Below are positions 22,101 to 33,822 of a stretch of 64,000 nucleotides of DNA, piece after piece. The notes below the pieces were generated by a model that made no database searches, was not told the origin of the DNA, and worked only from the letters and a program-made list of their open reading frames with translations. The DNA is from Halicephalobus mephisto (lineage: Eukaryota > Nematoda > Chromadorea > Rhabditida > Panagrolaimidae). The stretch is from NCBI GenBank assembly GCA_009193035.1, contig SWDT01000026.1:248001-312000 (forward strand), in the 5' to 3' direction. Position 1 is the first letter of the stretch; every line of letters starts with the position of its first letter. The position numbers and the translations under genes were made by a program.

Positions 22101-25100
22101 CAGTTGTTTTTCGAAGTGAAGAAGTTCTTCATTGACGCCGTCATGTTTCCTGAGAAGAGCCTCAGTCGAGGATTCATCACGACCGACTTCATCAGAGGAG
22201 ATGATTCTGAGAGTATCGACAAGCTTAGCATCGACTTCATCAGCATCGGTGAAGAATTGATAATAATCAACACCTCCTTCGAGTCTTCTTCTTCTAGCTT
22301 CTGCAAGTTTCTTGAGTCTGTCGTAATAGTCTCTGGCATCTGCAATTCTGTCGGCCAGTTGATCAGCTCCAGGAACTCCGTCAGCTTGAAGTTGTTTTTG
22401 CTGTTGATCGAGGTCGTCTAGAGCTCTTCCAAGGCTTTCCAAGTTATTCTCAGCATTTCTGTGTTGAGCCAGAAGTCTATTAACAGAAGTAATATCTCTT
22501 CCAATGTCCGTCAAAGCAAGGACTTGTTCTTGATCTCTGAAGTTATTCAACAACTCATTGAAGTCGAAGATAAATTGATGGAGTCTCTTGTTGTCCTCGA
22601 GTTTCTTCTTCTTCTCCGCTGCAATGTCTCTCAATTCTTGATATCTTCTTTCAAGATCGTCAAGAGCACTTTGGAGCTTGGCAGAATCTGTAGGTTTGTA
22701 GCCGTCTCCTTGAGGTCCTTCGTCCTTCAAGAAAGGCTCGGCTTGAGTGTTGACGTTTCTGATTTGGTCGTTGATGATGTTCAAGTCAGATTCCTGGAGG
22801 TCGTGTTGTTGAAGAAGATCATCGACTTCCTGGAGGTGGTCCCCAAGATTCTCACTCAGAAGTTTCCGTTTGACATCGTCACATTGATCTTTAACGTTTT
22901 CGATGTCGTAGAAGACACGTTGAGCTCCGAGGCTCAAGTTCAGATGATCTCTTCTCAGTTGCAGAGCTTCCAGAAGTTGATTCCAGAGTCTAAGAACATT
23001 TTCCTTTCTTTCGTCGATCCTATTGATTCCGTGATATCTCTCGTTTCTTAATTCATCAGCCACGGCGACGACAGCCAAAACTCTTTCCTCGTAAGCATAG
23101 ATGTCAGTTTCAATAGCTTCATGTTTCTTCTTAGCTGCTTCCACAGATCCAATGTCGTCTCCAAAGTTTTCTTGATTGACAAGTCGTTGATTTTCTGCAA
23201 GCCATGTTTCTCGCATTCCGGCTTTTTTGTCAAATCTAGCTGCAAGTTGTTCGAGTTTTTCTTGTCGGATCAGTTCTTCCTTCAAAGCCAACTCTCTGAC
23301 ATGTTCCGCCTTTTCCAAATCTTCCCATGCTTTGTTAATTTCAGCAACGGAATGGCCTTCTCTGGGATGGAAGGGCTTCTGATTGTTAGCTCTCATTCTA
23401 CTCAGAAGCGTAAACAAAAGAATTTCCAGATCTCCTTTTTCCTGGAATTTCGGAGGTTTTTCTTGAGTTCTGTAAGTGTTGAATTCTTGAAGTTGTTTCT
23501 GAACTCCTTGAAGAGAATTCTCGAATTCTCTGTTGTTGAGTTTTCTGATGGTTTCATGGATCCATTCGAGGAGATTAGTCGACAACATTTCGTATTTTTC
23601 CTTCAAAGCTTCATTGTCCATCATTTCATTCAAGATTTTTCCGACACGTCTGCTTTGGATATTTTCCTGTTTCATTTTGTTGAAGTAATGGTAGTATGTG
23701 ACAACATAGGTGATGATGGATTTGTCATCAGGAGCCTCTACGTTGACGTCTTCAGCGTCGAGGAACTTCGGAAGACCGAGTTGGGATTCTGCGACTTCAA
23801 AAGCGTTTCTGAGATTGTGCAGAGCATTGGACTTCTGAAGGGAGTCGTAATCGATTAAATCCGATCGATGTTTGTGGATAAGAGCGTTGAAAGCCAAGCC
23901 ATCTCTCCAAGAGGTCGTGAAGTTCTTGACGTTGACGTTCTTGTATCCAGCGGTCTTCATCTGACACCAAAGAAGAAGAGCTTCTTTGGCTGATCTTGTT
24001 TCTTGATTATCGGCATCTTCGAAAGTGATATCTTGAATCTGGAACCTCAGAATAATAGTCCAAATCAAACCCAATGTCAAAGTAGGGTTTCCATCGACAA
24101 TATCTCCTGAGCCGAGGTTCTCCAGATGGACATGCTGGTCTCTCAGAAACTGAAGAGCTTTGTCGACGTTTTCCAAGCAATGGATCCTCATTTTCCCTTT
24201 CGTTGGTTTCGGAAGACGTTCTCCAGAAAGAACCTGGAGGAGTCTGAGGAGCATCTTGCCATCTCTCATGTCCACATAGAGATCCAGAATCTTGCAGTTG
24301 ACTCGAATCAGATGCGAGTTTACCCATTTTGTGAAGGTCTTCTTCTGCACACTTTCGCGTTCATCTGGAAATTATTCAATCGATTACAAAATTAAATATA
24401 ATAAACCTTTAAGTCGACGGACTCTAAAATCTATCATCTCCCTGGTGGATTTGGAATTAGAATCAAAATCAATAATAGCTTCAGAATCAACGATTTTCTC
24501 ATGATCCCCATTTTCCAGAATCATTTTTTAATTTTATAACTGAAACCGACTCAAGTTTAGCGAGTCAAATCGATCGATTATCAGCAAGGACGCTATTTCC
24601 TTTCGACGGAAAAGGCGAGGTTTTAATCTTGACTGTTTACTTGTTTGTTCTTCGATAAAAGTCTCCCCATTTTTGTTTTACAATTTCCACAACTCCAAAA
24701 TCCTCCATTTTTCTCCTTTTCCTCTCCAGGGAATTTTTCTGGATGAGTATTCTGAATGTAAATCAATTCTACGCGCGCATGGGACACGAAAGCAGCTGGT
24801 AGAGTGAATTTCCAAGGTCAAGGAGTATTAGATAAACATATTTACGGACTTCTATATATACATATATACGGATATATAGACATAGACATATATATAAATT
24901 CCATATACATGTATACCACGTGTATGAGTGCATATATGCGCGTATAAACACATAAATATTTATGTACGTACGTATACACCTCTATATACGTTTTGTATGC
25001 ATATATTGCGCTTGTATGCATACTATACTATACACATGTACGAATATACATGGATATATGGTGTATAAGCACATATACAGGTATATTCGTGCATATGTGG

Positions 25101-25484
25101 TATATACGTAAATATCTATGTATATACATGGATACAACACGTGTATGTACATATTTGCGCATATACATGCATACATATGCACGAATATACGTGGATATGT
25201 GGTGTATATGTACATATGCACGAATATACAGAAATATGTAATGTGTACGCATATATGAACATACATAGACGTATGTATACGTAAGTGCATATGTAGTGTG
25301 CTTTATACATAGAACATATGCTTAGATAATAGAGCCCTCGATGAAAACCAATCTCACCTGCGAGGGTCTTGATTCGCATCCGCTCAAAGTGGCGAGAAGA
25401 GGAATTATCGTCATATTCATCGTAGCCGTTCTCGCCATTTTGGAATTTGTCATCCATTTGACGAACTGCTATGTCCGTCGTCAT
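16138..25484 (-). CDS. unc-70: Beta-spectrin (beta-G type)
   Basis: Minus-strand exons: 25484-25358 (first exon a) or 24524-24407 (first exon b), then 24364-18125, 17618-17559, 17271-17233, 17163-17077, 16968-16887, 16536-16323, 16275-16138. All phases fit and give 2328 (a) or 2325 (b) residues, the size of C. elegans UNC-70. Tandem calponin-homology domains open the main exon (QKKTFTKWVNSHL; second CH from SAKEALLLWCQMKTAGY), followed by about 17 spectrin repeats, a Ser/Pro-rich linker made of three small exons, and a C-terminal PH domain (GVLIRKHTYESLDKKAASRA ... GAEYLIQCNDEEDMHRWLQK), ending FFSRSKK. It pairs with alpha-spectrin, binds actin, ankyrin and lipid, and forms the submembrane skeleton of neurons and epithelia (family knowledge). 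The linker exons are each a multiple of three (60, 39, 87 nt), so they could be skipped without losing frame. Confidence 0.97.
16276..16322 (-). other. GC-AG intron in the beta-spectrin PH domain
   Basis: The intron is 47 nt and begins GCAAGT after an exon ending GATGAG, the standard context for GC donors, and ends TTTTAG. Removing it restores NDEEDMHRWL, the conserved end of the PH domain. Reading through runs into unrelated residues. No nearby GT donor keeps the frame. Confidence 0.85.
24407..24524 (-). CDS. unc-70: Alternative first coding exon b of beta-spectrin
   Basis: ATG at 24524 opens MILENGDHEKIVDSEAIIDF and runs to a GTTTAT donor at phase 1, exactly the phase of exon a (25484-25358), which reads MTTDIAVRQMDDKFQNGENG and ends RMRIKTLAG. 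Both splice to the same acceptor, so each precedes DERESVQKK. Exon a resembles the usual UNC-70 N-terminus. Exon b gives a shorter, acidic leader. Each probably has its own promoter; the 0.8-kb interval between them holds a large AT/CA repeat. Confidence 0.8.
24765..25320. repeat. TA/CA-rich low-complexity array in beta-spectrin intron 1
   Basis: A long mixture of ATATAC, ATACAC, GTATAT and CATATG steps with local units such as ATATACGTGGATATGTGG. Alternating purine-pyrimidine runs make it prone to cruciform or Z-DNA formation. All frames in it are artefacts. Confidence 0.85.
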
Positions 25485-25489
25485 CTATC

Positions 25490-25850
25490 CAGTTAACAGA
25501 TTTTGTCTCTGAAATTGTTCATTGGAACTCGAAAAATAAAAACAAGAACGGACCTTCAACACCACCCACAAGGTTGACAAGCTTGATTATTTGACCGATC
25601 TGCCAGAAGAATCCGTAAAATTTAAATAATTGAGAAGAATACGGTCCTGTTGCGCAAAGGACCAAGTCTTCTCAATGAGGACGGCGTTGATGGATGCCGT
25701 TCTTGGCAGTCAAGACTCGGTGGAACGAGGGATTCTTTTTGATCTAAAAAATAAGTCAATTTAATATTAATACAACTCGGAGGTCCTCGAAATTCGCGTC
25801 TCGACAATTTCACCGCAATATCCATTTCAAATTTTAAAGTAAAACGGCTG
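25490..25850 (-). promoter_or_regulatory. Upstream region of beta-spectrin exon a, possible 5' UTR exon
   Basis: Composition is nearer to exon than to the neighbouring desert. A TTTTTTAGATC acceptor-like site on the minus strand near 25740 is followed by about 120 nt of mixed sequence. No start codon in it leads into exon a. It may be an untranslated first exon, an outron, or promoter. Confidence 0.35.
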
Positions 25851-25859
25851 AAAAGTTGT

Positions 25860-28540
25860 GAAAGTTTTCAGAATCTAGCACAAGTTTGAAAATCTTAAAT
25901 TTCAGGAATATTTTTGATTTTTTAGAAATTTCTAAGACTAGAATATCATAGAAGTTTCCAGAATCCAGTAGAAGATTCTAGAAAATTTCGGAATTTTTTA
26001 GAAATTTCTAAAATCAAAGAGATTTTCGAATATTTTAGATCCTCATAGAAGTTACTGGAACTTTCTAGAATTCTATAAGTTTCCAGAATCCAGTAGAAGA
26101 TTCTGAAATCATTAAGAATAATAAATTTTTCCAAGATTTTCTAGAATTTTTTGAGGATTTCTGAAATTTCAAAGTTTTAAAAATTTTCAAAAATCCATTA
26201 CGAGTTTCTGAAACCAAATTCAAAAATTAAAAATTCTAAAAACTAAAAAATTCTCAAAATCCGTGTCGGAAAAGTTTCATAAAAAATATTTTTAATTTTT
26301 ATAATAATTTACGATAGTCTGGTTTACACATAATTTGACCAAACAGGAAGGATGGTCAGAGAAAGAAAAGCTGTTTCAAATGTCCTGGAAGTCCCGGGAA
26401 AAAGCCTCATCTTAGCCAGGACGGTCACTCACAATTGACAGGGATTGGGTTTCGTCAAGGAACAGAACACTCGGCATTACTTTTACTTTTTCCTCGAAGG
26501 ACAAAAAACAGAATTGTCTTTTTAATAAAAATAATATTTTAAAAATAAAACTTCTTAATAAAAAAATTACTTTTAAAATAAAACTTCTTTAAAAAATTAC
26601 TTTTAAATAAAAACTATTAAAAATATGGTTTTTTCTAAATAAAAAGTTCTAATAAAAATATTTTTTTAAATAAAAATTTTTTACTAGAAATATGTTTTTA
26701 ATAAAAAAGTCCAAATAAAACATGGATGAATAAAAAATTTCTTTAAATAAATCAATATTAAAGGAAAATTAACGGAATAGAATCAGGTTAGAAAAATGAA
26801 AAAAATTGTCGTTTTTAATTAATAAAACTAAAATAACAATTAAAATTTAAAAATAGATTTCAAATTTTTTAAAAATCAATTTCATCAAAAATTCACTAAA
26901 TTTAAAATTTAAAAAAAATAATTTTCAATAAAGAAATTTAAAAATTTTTGATTTCAAAAAAAGTTTAAAAAATTATTTTTTTAAATAAAAATAAATCAAA
27001 ATTCAAAGATGAATTTTAAATATTTCGAAATCAATCAATTTTTCAAAAATTAGCCGGATTGAAAAATTTTAAAAAGATAAAATTTGGCTCAATAATCGAT
27101 AAAATGCCAGATCGATGAATTAAAAAAACAAAATTAGAATAAATTACTTTTTTAAATAAAAAAATTAAATTAAAAATCTTCGAAAAATTTCGAAACTTCT
27201 TGGCAAAAGTCAGTTTTTCTCAAAAATTAGCTGGATCGATGAATTAAAAAAATAAAATTAGAATAAATTACTTTTTTAAATAAAAAAAATTAAAAATCTT
27301 TAGGAAATTTCGAAACTTCTTGGCAAAAGTCAGTTTTTCTCAAAAATTAACCAAATCAATGAATTAAAAAAACAAAATTAGAATAAATTACTTTTAAAAT
27401 AAAAAAATTAACAATCTTTGGCAAAAGTCAGTTTTTCCAAAAATTAGCCGGATCGAGTCAGTTGGTTTAAAAAGAGGAAATTTGGCCTGGCAATCGATTA
27501 AGTGCCGGAGAGAGGCAGTCGACTCTCGCTTTCCTCGATTTGGCCGCGTCCAAAAAAGAAAGGGACGGACAAAACAGATCCCAAACTGCCAATTCCTCGC
27601 AGCTCCGAATTTTTTTAAAAGAATTGCCTGACTTTTGGGCAGAATAAAAATCTTTCCGTTGGTTTCAAGTCGGTGACAGGAAACTGAACCGCATGTTGCC
27701 GGCTTGAGAACCCGATTTCCGTTTTGACAAACTTTATGGACAAAAAAAGTCGTTTTAAAAAATAATTTTTTCCTGAAAAATTAAAAAATAATGGATTTTT
27801 TCTAAGAAATTTCAAAAAAAGTAGATTTTTCTGAAAAATTAAAAAAAATAGATTTTTCTGAGAAATTTAAAAAAAATAAATTTTCTCGAAAAAATTTAAA
27901 AAAAAATTAATTTTCTTGAAAAAATTAAAAAAATTATTTTTTTTCTGAAAAATTTAAAAAAAACTAAATTTTTTTCGAAAAAATTTTAAAAAATTGATTT
28001 TCTTTAAAAAATTAAAAAAAAATTAATTTTTTCTGAAAAATTAAAAAAAAATTGATTTTCTTTAAAAAATTTAAAAACATTAATTTTTATTTATTTTTAA
28101 AATTGAGTTTTTTTTTTCAGTCAAAAATTTAAAAAATTATTTTTTTTAATTTTTAAAATAGATTTTTTGAAAAAATTAAAAAATTGAATTTTTGAAAAAT
28201 TAAAAAAAAATTTAAAATTAAACTAAAAAAAGAAAAAAGCCGCAACTGATGCCTAATAAACAAAGAAATATTCAAAGGATTCACTAACCGAAAAAATTTT
28301 TGAAAATCATCTTGTTGGAAAAAACGTCAAAACCAACGGCAACATTTTTTATTTTCTCAAGTACTCGACTAAAAAAGGAAACTCGGCACAAAAGAACCCT
28401 TATTTCGTAATCGATGAAGCCAGTAATTTTTTAAAGGAAATAAAACACTAAGGGTGAAAATCTTTGTAATAAAATTACTAAAAAAATTCTTAAAAGGAAA
28501 TTTCAGAACTTTCCAGTTGAGACCGAAAATAAAAAAATTT
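25860..28540. other. Gene desert, part 1: degenerate AT-rich repeats
   Basis: 25860-26280 is TTCTAGAATTT-type degenerate sequence. 26330-26510 is a GC-richer patch with no convincing gene. 26520-27470 is AT-rich with three similar units built on AAAAATTAGCYGGATCGATG. 27470-27740 is another GC-richer patch, open on the minus strand (KFVKTEIGFSSRQHAVQF) but with no exon boundaries I trust. 27780-28220 is A/T homopolymer-rich. Confidence 0.5.
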
Positions 28541-29340
28541 AATATTCATATAATTCTGAAAAACTCTAAAATTAGAATTATTAAAAATAAAATTGTAAAA
28601 AGTACTCTCAGCACGAAATTTTAGGACTTTCCAGTCGAGACCAAAAATAAAAAAAATTTAATATCCATATAATTCTAAAAAACTCTAAAATTAGAATTAT
28701 TAAAAATAAAATTGTAAAAAGTACTTTCAGCACGAAATTTTAGGACTTTCCTGTCGAGACTGAAGACTAAGATGTTGCTTGTAAGTGGTTTTGGAAGATT
28801 CTACAATCATAAACTTATAAAAAAATAAAGAATGTTTGCTGAATAAATAGCAAAAAATAGTCTTGACTGGAATTTTAAAACTTTCCAGTTAAGACCTGAA
28901 AGTATGAAAATTTTTTATGATTCTATAAGATTTCAAAATCATAATTTTATTTTAAAAATAAGAATATTTTAAAAAATAATAGAAAAAGAGTCTCGACACG
29001 AAATTTTAAAACTTTCCAGTTGAGACCGAAAATTTCATTTTTTTGAATATTTCGAAATTACAACATTATTTTTAAAATAATAAAAAAAATCTCGACACGA
29101 AATTTTAAAACTTTCCAGTTGAGACCGGAAATTTCATTTTTTTGAATATTTCGAAATTACAACATTATTTTTAAAATAATAAAAAGAGTCTCGACACGAA
29201 ATTTTAAAACTTTCCAGTTGAGACCGGAAATTTCATTTTTTTGAATATTTCAAGATCATAATTTTATTTTTAAAAAAATAAAAAAAAACTTCGACACGAA
29301 ATTTTAAAACTTTCCAGTTGAGACCAGAAATTTTAGAATT
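28540..29340. repeat. ~95-bp tandem repeat with CTCGACACGAAATTTTAAAA core
   Basis: About seven units alternate CTCGACACGAAATTTTAAAA, CTTTCCAGTTGAGACC and an AT-rich spacer. The unit is nearly perfect between 28985 and 29320. The same core in the opposite orientation forms the array at 30170-30690. Confidence 0.85.
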
Positions 29341-29529
29341 TTATTTTCCTTTTTTCAAGACCCCAAAACCATCCAATGGATGTTTTAAAAATCCAAAAAT
29401 ATGACTAATTGTAATCCTGTTCAAAAGCTGTAAAAAAGTTTTCCGAAAATATTATTTTTCCAGAACAAACAAAAACTTTTCAAATATCTATGAACTGAAA
29501 AAATAAAAGAAAAATAGCTGATTTTTTTT

Positions 29530-29880
29530 AAAAATAAATTCCATAATAAAAAAATAATTTTACTTTTTTAAATAAATTTTGTACAAAAATAATTTTAGTT
29601 TTTTTTTAAAATAAATTTTATAAAAAAAATAACTTTAATTTTTTTAAATAAATTTTGTACAAAAATAATTTTACTTTTTTAAATAAATTTTATAAAAAAA
29701 TAATTTTACTTTTTTTAAATAAATTTTATAAAAAAATAACTTTAATTTTTTTAAATAAATTTTATAAAGAAATAATTTTACTTTTTTAAATAAATTCTAT
29801 GATAAAGAAATATTTTTTTTTATAGAATTTATTTAAAAAAGTGAAATTAACTTTAGTTTTTTTTTCAAAATAAATTCCAT
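29530..29880. repeat. ~44-bp AT-rich tandem repeat
   Basis: Repeated TTTTTAAATAAATTTTATAA followed by AAAAATAATTTTAC. Pure A/T apart from single C/G positions. No gene. Confidence 0.75.
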
Positions 29881-29897
29881 AATGAAAAAACTCTCAG

Positions 29898-30017
29898 GTT
29901 GGTTCTGGATTTGTTTGAGCTGGATCTCGAAACTATAGCCCCGTTCTCTTCTTCGCCTCTAGCAAAATTGAAACAAGCTGGTCCCGCACCTAAACAAACG
30001 TGGGACACTTCTCAAAA
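29898..30017 (+). other. Orphan exon-like island 1 (plus strand)
   Basis: A GC-richer stretch follows a good 3' splice site (CTCTCAG). One frame reads LVLDLFELDLETIAPFSSSP and then LAKLKQAGPAPKQTWDTSQ, with balanced codon use unlike the surrounding A/T arrays. The opposite strand is also open, so orientation is not certain, and I cannot find the donor. I do not recognise the protein. It may be one exon of a gene whose other exons are scattered in the desert, or a captured fragment. Confidence 0.3.
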
Positions 30018-30169
30018 AAAAATTATTTTTTCGGGAAGCTTTATAGTAAAAGAAAAAAATTAAATTTGAATACATTTGTGAGTCAAAAGTTAACTTTTTT
30101 TGTTTTTTAAATTTTTTTCGAAAATTATGGATTTTTCAAAGCTACAGAAAATTCTAAATTTTCAGAATT

Positions 30170-30680
30170 TTTAAAAATATACAAAAATAAAATTTTCATT
30201 TTTCGGTCTTAAATGGAAAATTTAAAAATTTCGTGTTGGGATAATTTTTGGGAAATATTTTTATAAAAAAATTAAAGTTTACTTTTTCTGCTCCTAACTG
30301 GAAAATCCTAAAATTTCGTGTTGGGATAATTTTTGGGAAATATTTTTATAAAAAAAATAAAAGTTTACATTTTTTAGTCCCAATTGGAAAATTTTAAAAT
30401 TTCGTGTTGGGATAATTTTTGGGAAATATTTTTAAAAAAAAATAAAAGTTTACATTTTCTGCTCCTAACTGGAAAATCCTAAAATTTCGTGTTGGGATAA
30501 TTTTTGGGAAATATTTTTAAAAAAAAATTAAATTTTACCTTTTTCGGTCCCAATTGGAAAATCCTAAAATTTCGTGTTGGGATAATTTTTGGGAAATATT
30601 TAAAAAAAAAAAATAAAAGTTTACACTTTTTGGTCCTAACTGGAAAGTTTAGAAATTTTCGTGTCGGGAAAATTTTTCAG
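30170..30680. repeat. ~86-bp tandem repeat with AAATTTCGTGTTGGGATAAT core
   Basis: Six or seven units of TTTCGTGTTGGGATAATTTT, GGGAAATATTTTTA, then a spacer ending CCTAACTGGAAAAT. It is an inverted relative of the array at 28540-29340. Confidence 0.85.
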
Positions 30681-30740
30681 GATTTTGTTACAAGTATTTC
30701 TGTTGTTTGTGAAACTGATTACGGAACTTTGGAGAAGCAT
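30681..30740 (+). other. Orphan exon-like island 2 (plus strand)
   Basis: Sixty nucleotides lie between TTTTTCAG and GTAAAC and read DFVTSISVVCETDYGTLEKH. Both splice signals and the frame fit a small exon in the same direction as the island at 29898-30017. It interrupts the satellite array on either side. I do not recognise a family. Confidence 0.3.
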
Positions 30741-30779
30741 GTAAACATAAAATTTTACGTTTTTCGATCTTAAATGGAA

Positions 30780-31310
30780 AATTAAAAAATTCGTGTTGAG
30801 ATCAATTTTTAAATTTTATTATATTTATTTTTAAAAAACTAAAATTTTTAAAATTAATTTTTTTCGGTTTTAAGTGGAAAATTAAAAAATTTATTTTTAA
30901 AGTATTTTAAAATTTTATTATTTTTTTAAAAAACTTTAAAATTTTTAAATTTTTAAAATTAATTTTTTTCGGTCTTAAGTGGAAAATTAAAATTTATTTC
31001 TAAACTATTTTTAAATTTTATTATTTTTTTAAAAAACTATAGAATTTTTTAAATTTTTAAAATTAATTTTTTTTGGTCTTAAGTGAAAAATTAAAAAATT
31101 TATTTTTTAAATATTTTTTAAGTTTTAAAAATTTAATATTGTTTTTTAAAGAAATAAAATTCTGTAAAAAAACTCTCAAGTCGATAAATAAACAATTTTA
31201 ATCTTCAAAAAAGATAAAACAAAAGGGATTAAGACTAAAACTGAGGATTTATTGTTAAACAAGTCCCTCTCAAATTTCACGGCCTAGTTTTCGAGGAAAT
31301 CTGGATCGAT
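30780..31310. repeat. ~90-bp AT-rich repeat and spacer
   Basis: Four units around TTTTTTCGGTCTTAAGTGGA AAATTAAAA in A/T-rich spacer to about 31130, then about 170 bp of plain sequence. No gene is seen. Confidence 0.65.
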
Positions 31311-31369
31311 TACTTTTGGGAAATCTGTCAAATCCGATCATAATCAAAATTTCAAAAACGACAAGTTTT

Positions 31370-31900
31370 AGAAAATCCAGAACTTCAAGTCAAAATTCGA
31401 CATCAAAATCCGAGATCGAAGTTGATCATCGAACTTCAAAGTCAAAATTCGAAATCAAAATTCGAAATCGAAGTTTAAATTCAAAATTCAAAATCGAAGT
31501 TGATCATCAAAGTTCAATACCAAGCTTTGAAGTCAAAGTTGTTTATCAAAGTTCGACATTGAACTTTAATGACGACCTTTGATGGTCAACTTTGATGACG
31601 AACATAGAGTTTGAATTTTGATAGTCAGCTTTGATGACGAACTTCGACTCCAAATTTAGAGTTTGAGGCCGAAGTTGGTCATCGGAACTCAAAATCAGAC
31701 TGAATTTTGATAATCAACTTTGATAACGAACTTAGAGCTTGAATTTTGATAGTCAACTTTGATGACAAACTTCGACATTGAATTTTGATGAAGAAGTTCG
31801 ACTTTAAATTTTGACTTTGAATTCAAATGGTCAATTTCGACTTCAAACTTCAATAGTCAACTTTGATGACGAACTTTGACTATCAACTTCGATAATATGA
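31370..31900. repeat. Short-period repeat of TCAAAGTTCGA-like words
   Basis: A run of 9-18-bp words such as TTCGAAATCAAAATTCGAA, GAAGTTGATCATC and TTTGATGACGAACTT. The second half (from about 31560) carries many of the same words in reverse complement, so the whole tract is a loose inverted repeat. Confidence 0.65.
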
Positions 31901-31904
31901 AGCA

Positions 31905-33480
31905 CGAAAAACGGATCATCAATCATTTCCCCGGAAGGGCTTTTGGGAAATTGCAAATGGGTCCCCAAAAGCATTCTTTTTAGTTTTTGTAAAGTATTCT
32001 TTACAAAAATGCTTTCAAATGTTTTGGGAACGGAAAAAACGAAACAAATAATGGGGAACGAACAAATGTGACTTCTGGGTGAATTTCGTAAAAATCGATC
32101 AAGATCTGAGTCATTTTCGGACAAATGAAAAAAAGCAGTTGGCCTTTGGGGAATTTTTGGATTACGACCTTTGGATGAGATTAAGAAGTATTTTTAAAAA
32201 TTATAAAACTTTGAAAATGGAAAATTAAAATTCACAATTTTAAATTTAAGTTTTTTAAAAATTCTCTTCAGGACAATTTTTAAGAATTTTGTAAAAATTT
32301 TTATTTTTAGTAATAATTTCGAAATTTTCTAAAAATAAAAAAAATGTAAAATTTTGGAATTTTTTTAAATTAGAAAAATGTAAAATTTTGGAATTTTTTT
32401 AAATTAGAAAAATGTAAAATTTTGGGATTTTCTAAAATAAAAAAAAATGTAAAATTTTAGAATTTTCTAAAATAAAAAAAAATGTAAAATTTTGGAATTT
32501 TCTAAAATAAAAAAAATGCAAAATTTCGAAATTATCTAAAATTAAAAAATTACGAAATTTCAATTTTGGTCTTGACTGAAAAGTTTCGACAAATTTTTTT
32601 AAAATAATTTTTAAGTTTTTGTTTTTTTATAAAACTGTAATTTTCTAAAATTATATAAAATTAAAATTTTGCAACTTTCTGTCCTAACTAGAAAATTTCA
32701 AAAATTTTCGTCGAGGAATTTTTTAAATTTTCGCCGAAAAAATTTGGCTTTTTTATAATAATATAATTTTAAACTTTTCAGAACGGCAGAAACGCAAAAT
32801 TCTAATTTTTGGTCTTAACCGGAAATTTTTAAAAATTCACGTCGAAACGTTTTTAAAAATTTTTAAATAGTTTCTGTTTTTTTAAATAATATAATTTTTA
32901 AAAAAACAAAAATTTTCAATTTTAATCGAGATTTTTTTGAATTTCAAGGTTTTTTTACAATAATGTGATTTTAAAACCTTCTAAAATTACATAAATATTA
33001 AATTTCACAATTCTCAATCTGAAGTGGAAAGTTTTCAAAATCCGCGTTAAGACTATTTTTGAGAATTTAAAAATTTTCATTTTTTGAGAATTTAAAAATT
33101 TTCATTTTTTAAGAATTTAAAAATTTTCATTTTTTGAGAATTTAAAAATTTTCATTTTTTGAGAATTTAAAAATTGTTTATTTTTTAAAAATTTTTATAA
33201 AAAAAATTAAAAATTTTAAAGTCAAAAAACTTAAATTCTTTCAGTTTTTTATTTTTATTTAAAATTTTTTCGAAAAACTCAAAAATTTTATTAAATTTTT
33301 TAAATTTTCTGCAAAAAGTTCAAAAAATTGACAACAGACAATTCTATTTTTTTATAACTATCTTATTTGTAATTTCGTAACAAAAAGTGACATGTTTGAC
33401 CTTGTAATCAGTCAATTTTCGTCTTATCAGAAAAATCCGAACGTTTTTTAAGATAACTAAAATAAATAAAAAAAATAATT
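31905..33480. other. Gene desert, part 2
   Basis: 31905-32170 is a GC-richer patch with a minus open frame of 93 codons that I do not trust. 32320-32560 repeats AAAATGTAAAATTTTGGAAT about six times. 32570-33050 carries several weak GTCGAGA/GGTCTTAACTGGAAA motifs. 33060-33190 repeats GAGAATTTAAAAATTTTCAT about five times. The rest is AT-rich. Confidence 0.5.
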
Positions 33481-33810
33481 TTAAATATTAAAATTTTAAA
33501 AATAAATATTTAATGAAAATAAAAATTTAAAAAAAATAAATATTTAGTAAAATTAAAATTTTAAAAATAAATGGTTAATAAAAATTAAAATTTTTGAAAT
33601 ATTTAGTGGAAATTAAAATTTTAGAAATAAATATTTGATAAAAATTATAATTTTAAAAATAAATATTTGATAAAAATAAAAATTTTTGAAATATTTAGCG
33701 GAAATTAAAATTTTAGAAATAAATATTTGATAAAAATTATAATTTTAAAAATAAATATTTAGTAAAAATTAAAATTTTAAAAATAAATATTTAGTAAAAA
33801 TTAAAATAGG
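33480..33810. repeat. ~30-bp AT-rich tandem repeat
   Basis: About ten units of AAATTAAAATTTTAAAAATA followed by AATATTTAGTA, with small variants. Confidence 0.75.
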
Positions 33811-33822
33811 GAAAAATCGAGA

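Noticed and set aside
18125..24364. Numerous long plus-strand frames across the beta-spectrin exon
   Set aside because: Shadows of the 2,080-codon minus-strand frame, which has full domain support.
24765..25320. Minus- and plus-strand frames in the TA/CA array
   Set aside because: Tyr/Ile/His/Met-rich translations of a simple repeat; only the part before 25358 belongs to a real exon.
31843..32124. 93-codon minus frame at the end of the short-period repeat
   Set aside because: Part of it lies in the TCAAAGTTCGA repeat and the rest has no recognisable motif.
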